A DNA stretch of 64,000 bases from VGNY01 sp964549635 (lineage in GTDB: Bacteria; Chloroflexota; Dehalococcoidia; GIF9; UBA5629), in NCBI GenBank assembly GCA_964549635.1, contig CAZJVJ010000008.1, forward strand, positions 4,857-68,856. Direction: 5' to 3'. Shown in pieces: positions 42,264 through 50,401 of this stretch. Numbering within the stretch: the first letter of the stretch is position 1; the number at the start of each line of letters is the position of its first letter. The notes under the pieces are model-generated. The model searched no databases. It worked only from the letters and a program-made list of their open reading frames with translations, and had not been told where the DNA came from. Position numbers and translations under genes: made by a program.

Positions 42264-44627
42264 ATGGTGTGGGTAATGAGACTTCTACCGCTCGTCCTGC
42301 TGGTTTCAGTCTTCAGCTTTCCAGCGCTGTCCTTAGCCGAGACTTACGGCTCAGGCGAAGTCGAATTTGGGAAGGTCAGATTACAGTTCCCAATACAGCT
42401 TTCAACCGCTGGCACCTGCCAAGAGAAAATGCCAGCCTATAACATACCTGGCGAAAACATAATCATAATACAGTGTCAGGTTCCGGAAGGGACGCACGGC
42501 ACCATCCAGCTAATGGCTACAAGGACGCCGGCTGGTGCAGTTAACATACGCGCCAGTTCACTACCACCAGGCTGGCCAGCCTTTCCAATTGCCAGCGGGT
42601 GGGGCACCGTAACCGCGCGATATACCTTTACCGTCCCCTCTGGTTCTGCCGGAACGCGCTTTGAACTCGCATTTCGAGCCTTCACAGCAGGGGTCGTAGG
42701 GGAGGTTGAGCGGAGAGTTGTAATCGATTCTGTCCGTCAGCCATCCTTGCCCCCACCAGCTCCCACACCAACTCCGCCTCCCTACCCACCCACCGAACCG
42801 GTGCCACCCCCACCAAAAACCCCACGGATTGAGGTCGTCCCGGAAAGGCTCGACTTTGGCACAGTAACCGTTGGAGAGGGCGTTATTGGCTACTTTCAAA
42901 TAATGAACACAGGCAATGCTCTCCTACGCGTCACATCAATCACCGATCCTCTTTTAGCCTTCACAACACCATTCAGCGTTGTTGGGGGACCTCGGGCTAC
43001 ATTCTCATTGCCGCCAGGAACGTCTACTTATCCATTTTTGGTCCTCTTCAGGTCCGTAGAAGCTGGCAACTTTACAGCAGAAGTCATAGTCACCAGCAAC
43101 GACCCGCAAAGACCGCAAGTTATAATCCATCTTACCGGAAAGGCACTTCCCAAGCCCGAAGTTAGCCGACCACCAGAAGAAACTCCAGCTGAAGGCGAGG
43201 CCGTGCCTAAAAAAGATGAGGTCAAAAAATGTGCCGAGTGCCCCTTCGGGCTCTTGAGCCAGAACTGCCAGCTCATACCAGAGGTGTCAGATAGCACATG
43301 CCCCTATAGGAAAGAGCGATTGGCAGCGATAGCGAAATTGGTTTCAGGCGAATGGGCAAACAGATACCATGTTATCTGCCTGCAGGAGGTCTTCAGCTAC
43401 GCCGGTAAGAAGTTCGACTATAAAAATGCCATAGCCCGAGAATGGCTGCAGGACAAAACTGCTGATTTGCGCCAAGCAGGTAGCTGGCACCTTCTCGGCG
43501 AGATACAACGGCGCACGGACCGGCTAGGTAAGCTCCTTGGCCGCTCACAGATTGTGTCAAAAGACAGGCAAGTTACGTTAGATAATGAAGATGTCCAGTT
43601 GCTGGGACGGAATCCTGCCGAAGGCCACGATGTCCAGCAAATAGCCGTGTTAAAAAAGGGCGACCGTTATCTGGTTGCTGGACCGGACTCAACGGCAACT
43701 CCCCGGTCAACGGTGGACGGCGGACTGATGATACTGTCAAAATACCCCGTCATTGCGGCAAGTGGTTTTACTTTTTATCACCAGTACGGGAAAGGGGAGG
43801 GGTGGTCAAATAAAGGTGCACTATACGCACGCCTACTACTGGACACAAAAAACCGCAACCTCGGCTGTTACGTCCATGTTTTCAATACCCATATGGGGGC
43901 AGGCAACGAGGAAGACTCCGGAAAAGGCAGAGGCGAGCAACTGGCACAACTGAAGGAGTTTATCTCCAAATGCATAGCTGACGAACAGGGAAATCCAGAC
44001 GGTCGGCCAGTTATAATTTGTGGTGACTTCAACATCGACGGGTTTACAGGTGAGTACCATAAACTTACTGAATGGTGCAACCCACTGAAGCTCAAGGACG
44101 CCTGGATGCAGAAGAACCACTACCCGCAGCCACCAAAAAGCCCGTTGCAAGACCCTAGAGGGGATATTTCAGTCATGGGACGTGCCGGCAATGAGCAGAA
44201 AAGAGATGCCTACAATACGTGGTTAAAGGAGTGCAAAGGATATAAAAAGGCCCTTGAGGACTATCTCAAGGCACAGCTTGAGCAAATCCGGAACGCAACC
44301 ACCTGGGTGGGGAAGCAGGACAGAAGCCAGGAAAAGAACAGCGAAAACACTCCCTGGGGGACAAGGAACCTGTCAGCTGCAGAGGAAGGCAATTATCAGC
44401 GGCTCGACTATATCTTTTACTCTGAAGGGTCAACACCCCTGAATATTGTGCTTGAGTCTATAACCCGGGAACCAGCCCAAAAAGGGGAGCCTGTCTGGGA
44501 AAAAGTGAAAGAACAGAAAGAAGGCCTCCTGGGGCTCGGAATGGCTAAACAAATTGTACTCAAGGGTTACACCGTCTCCGACCACTTGGGCGTTGGGGCA
44601 CAGTTTCAGGTGAGGCCTACTAAATAG
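42264..44627 (+). CDS. secreted ASH-domain plus endonuclease/exonuclease/phosphatase-fold protein
   Basis: A 787-residue exported protein. Residues 1-25 are a signal peptide (LLPLVLLVSVFSFPALSLA). A beta domain (about 26-160) is followed by a proline-rich linker (PPPAPTPTPPPYPPTEPVPP). Next is an ASH/HYDIN-type Ig domain (about 190-290; DFGTVTVGEGVIGYFQIMNT). The C-terminal half is an EEP-fold enzyme: VICLQEVF, GGLMILSKYPVIA, VFNTHMGAG, CGDFNIDGFTG and a final VSDHLGVGAQF. This order fits DNase I-like nucleases and sphingomyelinase-like phosphodiesterases. The substrate is unknown. The ATG has GGGGGGGAAG upstream. Confidence 0.82.
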   Translation: MVWVMRLLPLVLLVSVFSFPALSLAETYGSGEVEFGKVRLQFPIQLSTAGTCQEKMPAYNIPGENIIIIQCQVPEGTHGTIQLMATRTPAGAVNIRASSLPPGWPAFPIASGWGTVTARYTFTVPSGSAGTRFELAFRAFTAGVVGEVERRVVIDSVRQPSLPPPAPTPTPPPYPPTEPVPPPPKTPRIEVVPERLDFGTVTVGEGVIGYFQIMNTGNALLRVTSITDPLLAFTTPFSVVGGPRATFSLPPGTSTYPFLVLFRSVEAGNFTAEVIVTSNDPQRPQVIIHLTGKALPKPEVSRPPEETPAEGEAVPKKDEVKKCAECPFGLLSQNCQLIPEVSDSTCPYRKERLAAIAKLVSGEWANRYHVICLQEVFSYAGKKFDYKNAIAREWLQDKTADLRQAGSWHLLGEIQRRTDRLGKLLGRSQIVSKDRQVTLDNEDVQLLGRNPAEGHDVQQIAVLKKGDRYLVAGPDSTATPRSTVDGGLMILSKYPVIAASGFTFYHQYGKGEGWSNKGALYARLLLDTKNRNLGCYVHVFNTHMGAGNEEDSGKGRGEQLAQLKEFISKCIADEQGNPDGRPVIICGDFNIDGFTGEYHKLTEWCNPLKLKDAWMQKNHYPQPPKSPLQDPRGDISVMGRAGNEQKRDAYNTWLKECKGYKKALEDYLKAQLEQIRNATTWVGKQDRSQEKNSENTPWGTRNLSAAEEGNYQRLDYIFYSEGSTPLNIVLESITREPAQKGEPVWEKVKEQKEGLLGLGMAKQIVLKGYTVSDHLGVGAQFQVRPTK

Positions 44628-44794
44628 GGCACTCAAACCATACACCAGAATGTGCTGACATGTCTCCGATAAGTGCCGGCAGGCTTTTTCACATTTCCTA
44701 AACCCAGCGTACACCCCGATGGGTAAGCAAACAACCTCTGTGCAATCTGATTTTTCAAAGACAGCAAAATGGGGTAAACTTTAAGGTTGTAGAT

Positions 44795-46522
44795 ATGGCA
44801 AGGAAAAAGGCGAAAGGGACTAAGAAAACCAGGACTTCGAAAATAAGGGATAGAACAAGCCTGGTCGCCGGTATGCTTATGGGGCTGACTTTTCTGGCAT
44901 CAGGCACCGGCAAGATACTTGCCAAAGGAGAGGTGCCAGCACAGATCCTGGACTTCATAAGCAACGCTGTGCCAGCCATCTTCATGACACCAACAATTAT
45001 TCACTTTCTCATTAACATCTTCATACCACATGTCATCCCCTGGACAGAATTCATTTTAGGAGCCTGCTTGCTCATAGGCTTCCTGCCCCGGCTTATGGCT
45101 ATTTTGTCTCTACCGCTGGTATTTGCATTTCTGGGCACAAATCTATGGACGATTACTCGTGGGGGGTATGCCACCTGTGCCAGTTGCTTCGGCATCTGGG
45201 AAAATTATTTTGGCTCCCTTACGCCAGTCCAGTCGCTGATTTATGACTTCGCCCTTATCGCCTGTGCCACACTTATAATATTTTTCCACCCCGGGAAGCT
45301 CCTTACCAGCCGGCAATGGCTAGCTAATTTGGGCAGGCGACAGGAAGTTGCTACCGCGTCAAAGCCAGAAGCGCCCAGAGGCGCTGACCGCCTACAGACT
45401 CTGGGCCCGAAAGCTACAAGCTGGCTCAGGCTGATTGGACAGAAAGTCAGACAGCATCCGCACGTTGCCTCCGCCCTAGGCCTTCTCCTTCTCGGTCTGA
45501 TTGCATACGGTGTAATCGTGGCATCTATCGGCACGTCCACCCCTAAAGATACGGCAGGGTGGGCTCAAGTTGCCACTAACATATCCGTTTCTGAAGTATC
45601 TGAGACAAGTGCCGTCATCTCCTGGACAACGGACAAGCCTACCATAAGCAGCGTTGAGGTTTACACTCAGGACGGCAGCCTGACTATAGACATCACAGAA
45701 AAAAAGCCAGTTACTACACATAGATTACTTGTCGGCGGCCTTGGCCCCGGCACCATATACTACTTTAAGATTCTATCCGCAGATAAAAAGGCGTTGTCAC
45801 CAGAGCACTCATTCACCACACTATCACCAGAGCCACTCCTAATCTCGAATGTCGGCTTCTCCTATGTGACTGAGTCCACTGCTACCATAAGCTGGGGCAC
45901 TAACAGGCCAGCAACAGGCAAAGTGGAATACTGGGAGGCAGGCTCCAAAAACCGATTGACCATATCCGATGACAAGATGACCACAACCCACAGCATCAAT
46001 TTAGCCGCGCTCAAGGCCGACTCTATTTATTACTACCAGGTACAGTCGACAGATGTCAGCGGAAACCAGGCAATCTCCCCCGTCCTGGCTATGAGTGCCA
46101 TGATAGGAAAAGAGGCGCCCGACTTTCTGCTTAATACTTTGGATGGCAAACCTGTTACGCTCAGCAATTATCGCGGCAGGGTAGTTATGCTTGACTTCTG
46201 GATATGGACATGCGCAGCCTGCAGGAAAAAGTTGCCCATAATTCAGGAGGTCTCTACCAGGATGCCGCCCGATAAGGTGGCAATTTTTGCTATCCACTTC
46301 GAGGGCAATGAGGCGGTGATACGGAATTACGTGACAGGTGCCGGGTTGACCATTCCCGTGCTTCACGATTCATCAGCCGTGGTGACCAACCTGTACAAGG
46401 TGTATGTTTTTCCCACCGTTTTTCTGATAGACAGCGACGGCATTATCCGGATGATAGACCCGGAATTCAACACTGCCGAAGAGCTGGAAAACACGCTGAA
46501 AACTATGCTGGGCGACAAGTAA
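44795..46522 (+). CDS. DoxX/MauE - FN3 - FN3 - TlpA fusion protein
   Basis: One 575-residue chain. Residues about 20-170 are a four-helix DoxX/MauE-like membrane domain (LVAGMLMGLTFLASGTGKIL), with a Cys pair in YATCASCFG. A further helix at about 222-245 leads to two fibronectin type III domains (about 258-330 and 345-425), each with SATISW-like strands. The C-terminal 140 residues are a TlpA/ResA-type thioredoxin domain with FWIWTCAACRKK (CAAC). It should move reducing power across the membrane to an outward-facing thiol domain. A start at 44795 has no clear ribosome site. Confidence 0.82.
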   Translation: MARKKAKGTKKTRTSKIRDRTSLVAGMLMGLTFLASGTGKILAKGEVPAQILDFISNAVPAIFMTPTIIHFLINIFIPHVIPWTEFILGACLLIGFLPRLMAILSLPLVFAFLGTNLWTITRGGYATCASCFGIWENYFGSLTPVQSLIYDFALIACATLIIFFHPGKLLTSRQWLANLGRRQEVATASKPEAPRGADRLQTLGPKATSWLRLIGQKVRQHPHVASALGLLLLGLIAYGVIVASIGTSTPKDTAGWAQVATNISVSEVSETSAVISWTTDKPTISSVEVYTQDGSLTIDITEKKPVTTHRLLVGGLGPGTIYYFKILSADKKALSPEHSFTTLSPEPLLISNVGFSYVTESTATISWGTNRPATGKVEYWEAGSKNRLTISDDKMTTTHSINLAALKADSIYYYQVQSTDVSGNQAISPVLAMSAMIGKEAPDFLLNTLDGKPVTLSNYRGRVVMLDFWIWTCAACRKKLPIIQEVSTRMPPDKVAIFAIHFEGNEAVIRNYVTGAGLTIPVLHDSSAVVTNLYKVYVFPTVFLIDSDGIIRMIDPEFNTAEELENTLKTMLGDK

Positions 46523-46533
46523 AAGCCTACACT

Positions 46534-46839
46534 ATGCTTAAACTGAATCCAGCAGACCGTTATCCGCCTGAAGCCGGCCGCTATATAGAGGCAACGACTA
46601 TTCCCGGTGACAGTTTGCGTCATTCTGCATACTTTTGCCTGGGCAATACACCCGAACCAAACGGACTGGCAATGGTCTGTGTGCTTCCCTGGGTCTGCGC
46701 TTGTAGGAATGTTACAAACAGAGAACGTAGGGCAAAGGCGGAAGACCGCCGGGCTCTGGCGAAACTTTTAGAACAAGTTATAACAACATGGAAAGGGCTG
46801 AAACAACCAACTGCAGTGGCCCTCTTCGGCATCAACTAA
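46534..46839 (+). CDS. hypothetical protein, 101 residues
   Basis: No family recognised. The frame starts 12 bases after the DoxX-TlpA fusion. It has an N-terminal part ending FCLGNTPEPNGLAMVCVLPW, two further cysteines (VCACRN) and a basic helical C-terminus (NRERRAKAEDRRALAKLLEQ). The last reads like a real amphipathic helix, which supports coding, but there is no ribosome site except a weak AAAAG. Frames on the other strand in this interval look worse. Confidence 0.45.
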   Translation: MLKLNPADRYPPEAGRYIEATTIPGDSLRHSAYFCLGNTPEPNGLAMVCVLPWVCACRNVTNRERRAKAEDRRALAKLLEQVITTWKGLKQPTAVALFGIN

Positions 46840-46866
46840 AACCAGACCTTTGTACCAACCCTGAGT

Positions 46867-46896
46867 AAGACATAACCGAACTAAATGTAGTAGAAT
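46867..46896 (+). promoter_or_regulatory. promoter of the lipoprotein gene
   Basis: AAGACA (46867-46872), 18-bp spacer, TAGAAT (46891-46896). Predicted start near 46903, next to an in-frame TTG at 46904 and 19 bases before the ATG at 46922. Confidence 0.45.
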
Positions 46897-46921
46897 CAGA
46901 GCATTGAAACTCAATGAGTGG

Positions 46922-47632
46922 ATGATGGAAAAGACCGTGAACGCTATATTTTGTGTAATGGCTCTGATGACGCTGGTGATTTCTCTACCTGCTTGTAAGC
47001 AAGCATCACCCGGCTTTGAAGTGCTGTCGCTGGACATAATGCCGCCAGAGGTCAAGATAGGCGAAAGGGTCACCATTAGAGCCGAGCTTAGAAATGTCAG
47101 GGTAAGCAGACAGACTTACAATGTGCCACTCATGGTTAATGGAGTGGCACAGGACAGAAAGACTGTCACGCTCCGTTCTGGTACCACCGAAGCGGTTGAG
47201 TTTTCGCTCATTAGATATAGGGCTGGTTCTTACAAAATCAGCATCGGGGATAAAAGCGCGATATTAGAAGTGCAAGCACCATTACCACCGGCTTTCCAGA
47301 TTTCAGAACTGAAGATCACACCGACTGTGGCTAATATAGGACAGAAAATATTTTTTACCGCTAGAGTGACAAATACTGGCGGTATGGACGGCAACTATAT
47401 TGCCGAGTTGAAGATAGACAACTGCACGGTAAAAAAAGAAGAGGTAATTATAGCCGCTGGGACCGATTATATACTTAGTTTTGTGGTATGTATGGACGCC
47501 CCCGGGACATATACATCTTCCCTGGGTGAGCTTACCGGACAATTCATCGTAGTTGAGCCGGTCCAACCAATACCACCGAACAACACAATTCAGCCACCAC
47601 CTACACCCGGCCCCTGCCGAACTAGGACCTGA
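46922..47632 (+). CDS. lipoprotein with CARDB-like beta domains
   Basis: A 236-residue protein with a lipoprotein signal: a hydrophobic stretch then VISLPAC, so the mature form starts with a lipidated Cys. Two beta-sandwich repeats follow (about residues 35-115 and 130-210). Each begins with a phrase such as IMPPEVKIGERVTI or TPTVANIGQKIFF and has a VKKEEV- or KTVTL-like strand, typical of the CARDB adhesion-like fold. The C-terminus is proline-rich. Function is unknown; such domains commonly mediate surface contacts. ATG codons at 46922 and 46925 are both possible; a TTG at 46904 would make it leaderless. Confidence 0.7.
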   Translation: MMEKTVNAIFCVMALMTLVISLPACKQASPGFEVLSLDIMPPEVKIGERVTIRAELRNVRVSRQTYNVPLMVNGVAQDRKTVTLRSGTTEAVEFSLIRYRAGSYKISIGDKSAILEVQAPLPPAFQISELKITPTVANIGQKIFFTARVTNTGGMDGNYIAELKIDNCTVKKEEVIIAAGTDYILSFVVCMDAPGTYTSSLGELTGQFIVVEPVQPIPPNNTIQPPPTPGPCRTRT

Positions 47633-47711
47633 TAGGCAGAACTTAATTATTGCCCGGTTCGGGCAAAAGATACCATTCGGGAAACTAGATTTGTCCAGAG
47701 GAGAGAAAACA

Positions 47712-48563
47712 ATGAAGAAAGACGAAATTAAAAAAGCTGTCCGAGAGGGCTATGCCCGCGTGGCCAGAGAGGGCTTGTCCTGTTGTGGCCCACAGAGCCC
47801 ATGCTGTGGCACTACTGACATGGCTAAAGATATCAGCAAGAAAATAGGCTACACTGACGAGGACCTGCAGTCAGTCCTCGAAGGGGCAAACCTCGGCCTC
47901 GGCTGTGGTAATCCGGTGGCATTGGCTTCCCTCAAAGAAGGTGAGACTGTCCTTGACCTCGGCTCAGGCGCCGGGTTTGACTGCTTTCTTGCCGCCAGAA
48001 AGGTGGGCAAATCCGGTAAGGTCATCGGCGTGGACATGACGCCTGAGATGGTGGAAAAAGCCAGAGACAACGCCAGAAAAGATAACTACGATAACGTGGA
48101 GTTCAGGTTGGGCGAGATTGAAAACCTGCCGGTGGCCGATAACCATGTGAATGTAATCATCTCCAACTGCGTTATTAACCTGTCACCGGATAAAGAGAAG
48201 GTATTCAGGGAGGCATTCAGAGTGCTCAAGCCCGGCGGACGTTTGATGGTCTCCGACATAGTACTTGTGGATAAACTCCCTAATTCTGTAAAAAGCTCGG
48301 TGGCAGCATATATCGGTTGCTTGGCTGGTGCTGCCATGAAAGACGACTATATCAAGGCGATTGAGTCCGCCGGGTTCAGACAAATCAGCATAGTTGACGA
48401 AAGGTCTTTTCCTGCTGGCTACACCTCCGGCGACTCGACGGTCCAGATGCTGGTCAATGACCCTGGCATACCACAGGCAGACTTAAAAAAACTCCACAGT
48501 TCAATCAGAAGTATCACTGTCCGAGCAGTAAAACCGAACAAGCAAGAATTTCGCATGTTTTGA
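47712..48563 (+). CDS. arsM: arsenite S-adenosylmethionine methyltransferase
   Basis: ArsM methylates As(III) stepwise, giving volatile or excreted methylarsenicals. The 283-residue protein has SAM motifs VLDLGSGAGFDCFLAARKVG, VIGVDMTPEMV and a catalytic Cys in ISNCVINLSPDKEKVF. An N-terminal Cys cluster (SCCGPQSPCCG) is typical of anaerobic members. FPAGYTSGDSTV near the C-terminus is less usual. The ATG at 47712 follows AGAGGAGAG; the open frame upstream to 47553 is not coding. arsC is in the window (62042) but not adjacent. Confidence 0.92.
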   Translation: MKKDEIKKAVREGYARVAREGLSCCGPQSPCCGTTDMAKDISKKIGYTDEDLQSVLEGANLGLGCGNPVALASLKEGETVLDLGSGAGFDCFLAARKVGKSGKVIGVDMTPEMVEKARDNARKDNYDNVEFRLGEIENLPVADNHVNVIISNCVINLSPDKEKVFREAFRVLKPGGRLMVSDIVLVDKLPNSVKSSVAAYIGCLAGAAMKDDYIKAIESAGFRQISIVDERSFPAGYTSGDSTVQMLVNDPGIPQADLKKLHSSIRSITVRAVKPNKQEFRMF

Positions 48564-48674
48564 TAAGACAGAGAGAACAATGGGTAAACAGACTGGGCAC
48601 AGAACACATATCCGTAAAAAAGTCACAATTAAGGCATCAGCGAGCCTTTCTGCTTAGATTATCTAACCAAGGCA

Positions 48675-48704
48675 TTTCCATTTTGATGAACAGCCTCGTA
48701 TAAT
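48675..48704 (+). promoter_or_regulatory. promoter directly before the DUF763 gene
   Basis: TTTCCA (48675-48680), 18-bp spacer, perfect TATAAT (48699-48704). Predicted start is near 48711, four bases before the ATG at 48715, which has no ribosome site. Confidence 0.5.
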
Positions 48705-48714
48705 CGAAGTATAA

Positions 48715-49797
48715 ATGACCGGCACGCAGAGAACTGGTATCGCCAATCTGCCTTTGCACTATGGCAAGGTACCGCCGTGGCTGTTCGACCGCATGTCCAG
48801 ATTGGCCAGGGAAATCACCATTGCCATCGTTTCTGAGTTTGGGCCTCACGAGATGCTCCGCCGCCTATCTGACCCCTTCTGGTTCCAGGCCTTCGGCTGC
48901 GTCCTGGGCTATGACTGGCACTCCAGCGGTGTCACCACCACTGTATGCGGCGCCCTGAAGGAGGGACTCAAAGGACGGGAAACTGACCTGGGACTGTTCG
49001 TTGCTGGTGGTAAAGGTAAAACATCATACAAGACACCCTCAGAGATAGAGAACTATGGACACCTCCTGAAAGCAGACGCTTCTTCACTAATCTATGCCAG
49101 CCGGATGGCAGCTAAAGTGGACAACTCAGCCCTACAGGACGGCTATCAGCTCTATCACCACACCTTCTTTTTCACCGTTGATGGTTCATGGTCAGTAATC
49201 CAGCAAGGGATGAACGAAGAAAACCGTTATGCCCGTCGCTATCACTGGCTAAGCGAAAAGGTGACCGACTTCGTCAGCGAACCACATTCCGCCATCTGCT
49301 CCCAGGCTAAAGGCAAGGCCTTAAACCTAGTCGCTGCCGAAAGCCAGCGAGCACGGGACACCATCACTCAAATCACGCTCCAAGTAACACCAGACAGGCT
49401 AGTTAGCCAGCTAAAGAGGCTGAAAACGCTTGATCTCCCGGATCGTCACCATTTAAGTTTAGAGGATATCCACCCTGACCGCTTAGAAAAGACACTACTC
49501 ATTACTTACGAGCGCCAGCCGGAGAACTTTGAAAAACTGCTCAGCCTAGAAGGTGTTGGCCCAAAGACGCTGCGTGCCCTGAGCCTGATTTCAGAATTAA
49601 TCTATGATATCCCAGTCAGCCTTCGCGACCCTGCCCGTTATAGCTTCGCCCATGGCGGCAAGGACGGCCACCCCTATCCCGTTGACAGAAAAATCTATGA
49701 TAAAAGTATCGAAATACTCCACCAGGCTCTGACCAGAGCCAAAGTCGGCGACAATGAGAAGATAGCCGCTATCAGGCGATTGAGCGCCTGGTTATAG
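48715..49797 (+). CDS. DUF763 family protein
   Basis: The 360 residues match DUF763: TGIANLPLHYGKVPPWLFDRM at the start (given in part: LPLHYGKVPPWLF), GLFVAGGKGKTSYKTP, YQLYHHTFFFT and FAHGGKDGHPYPVDRK. A helix-hairpin-helix-like segment, LLSLEGVGPKTLRALSL, is at about residue 278-294, suggesting nucleic-acid contact. The biological role of DUF763 is unknown; it is found in archaea and thermophilic or anaerobic bacteria. The start has no ribosome site, but the promoter is four bases away. Confidence 0.88.
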   Translation: MTGTQRTGIANLPLHYGKVPPWLFDRMSRLAREITIAIVSEFGPHEMLRRLSDPFWFQAFGCVLGYDWHSSGVTTTVCGALKEGLKGRETDLGLFVAGGKGKTSYKTPSEIENYGHLLKADASSLIYASRMAAKVDNSALQDGYQLYHHTFFFTVDGSWSVIQQGMNEENRYARRYHWLSEKVTDFVSEPHSAICSQAKGKALNLVAAESQRARDTITQITLQVTPDRLVSQLKRLKTLDLPDRHHLSLEDIHPDRLEKTLLITYERQPENFEKLLSLEGVGPKTLRALSLISELIYDIPVSLRDPARYSFAHGGKDGHPYPVDRKIYDKSIEILHQALTRAKVGDNEKIAAIRRLSAWL

Positions 49798-49824
49798 ACA
49801 TGAAATCACCCGAACAACAGGCAT

Positions 49825-49850
49825 GTGGTGCGAGGCTACAGCCTAGCCAA
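49825..49850. repeat. dispersed palindromic repeat, copy upstream of gamma carbonic anhydrase
   Basis: GTGGTGCGAGGCTACAGCCTAGCCAA is a variant of the GCGAGGCTAAAGCCTCGC hairpin. It explains why the open frame upstream of 49878 should not be read as coding. Confidence 0.5.
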
Positions 49851-49877
49851 TTTCATTCCAAAGCAAGGAGTTCAAAA

Positions 49878-50387
49878 ATGATAAGAGACTTCAACGGCAA
49901 AAGCCCCAAAATAGCACTGTCAGCCTTTATCAGCGAAACTGCATACATAGTGGGCGATGTCGAAATCGGTGAGAACTCAAGCATCTGGCCCGGGGCGGTC
50001 CTCAGAGGGGATTTCGGCAAGATCAAAGTGGGAAGTAACACCCATATTGAGGACAACTGTGTGGTGCACGGCGGCAGAAACGAGGTTGTCATCGGGGACA
50101 ACACGTTTATCGGACATGGAGCGGTTGTCCATTGCCACAGAGTAGGTAGCAATGTTTTGATCGGCAATAACGCCACGGTACTTGATGGTGCTGAGGTCGG
50201 TGACTTCTGCATCATCGGGGCCGGCGCTGTGGTAGCACCGGAAACAAAGATACCGGACAGGTCACTAGCTACAGGCATACCAGCCCGCGTAAAGGGCACA
50301 CTGACAGAGAAACAGCTAGCCTGGATGGAAGATGGACTGATATCGTATGCTAGGCTAGCCCTGAAGTACAAGCAGCAGGGGCTCTGA
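49878..50387 (+). CDS. gamma carbonic anhydrase family protein
   Basis: A left-handed beta-helix protein of 169 residues. Hexapeptide repeats run through VGDVEIGENSSIWPGAVLRG and later. Metal-binding His candidates are in CVVHGG and GHGAVVHCH, as in the archaeal zinc/iron carbonic anhydrase. The family also includes acyl-group transferases (PaaY/YrdA), so hydration of CO2 is probable but not certain. The ATG at 49878 follows AAGGAG. It is next to, and convergent with, a transporter gene. Confidence 0.88.
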   Translation: MIRDFNGKSPKIALSAFISETAYIVGDVEIGENSSIWPGAVLRGDFGKIKVGSNTHIEDNCVVHGGRNEVVIGDNTFIGHGAVVHCHRVGSNVLIGNNATVLDGAEVGDFCIIGAGAVVAPETKIPDRSLATGIPARVKGTLTEKQLAWMEDGLISYARLALKYKQQGL

Positions 50388-50401
50388 GCTGATGTAGCTG
50401 C

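Noticed and set aside
47553..47711. N-terminal extension of arsM
   Set aside because: It overlaps the lipoprotein gene in another frame, has no homology-like pattern, and the ATG at 47712 has a proper ribosome site.
49853..50371. 172-codon frame opposite the gamma carbonic anhydrase
   Set aside because: Hexapeptide-repeat genes often leave long antisense frames; composition is Ser/Pro/Leu-rich without a start signal.
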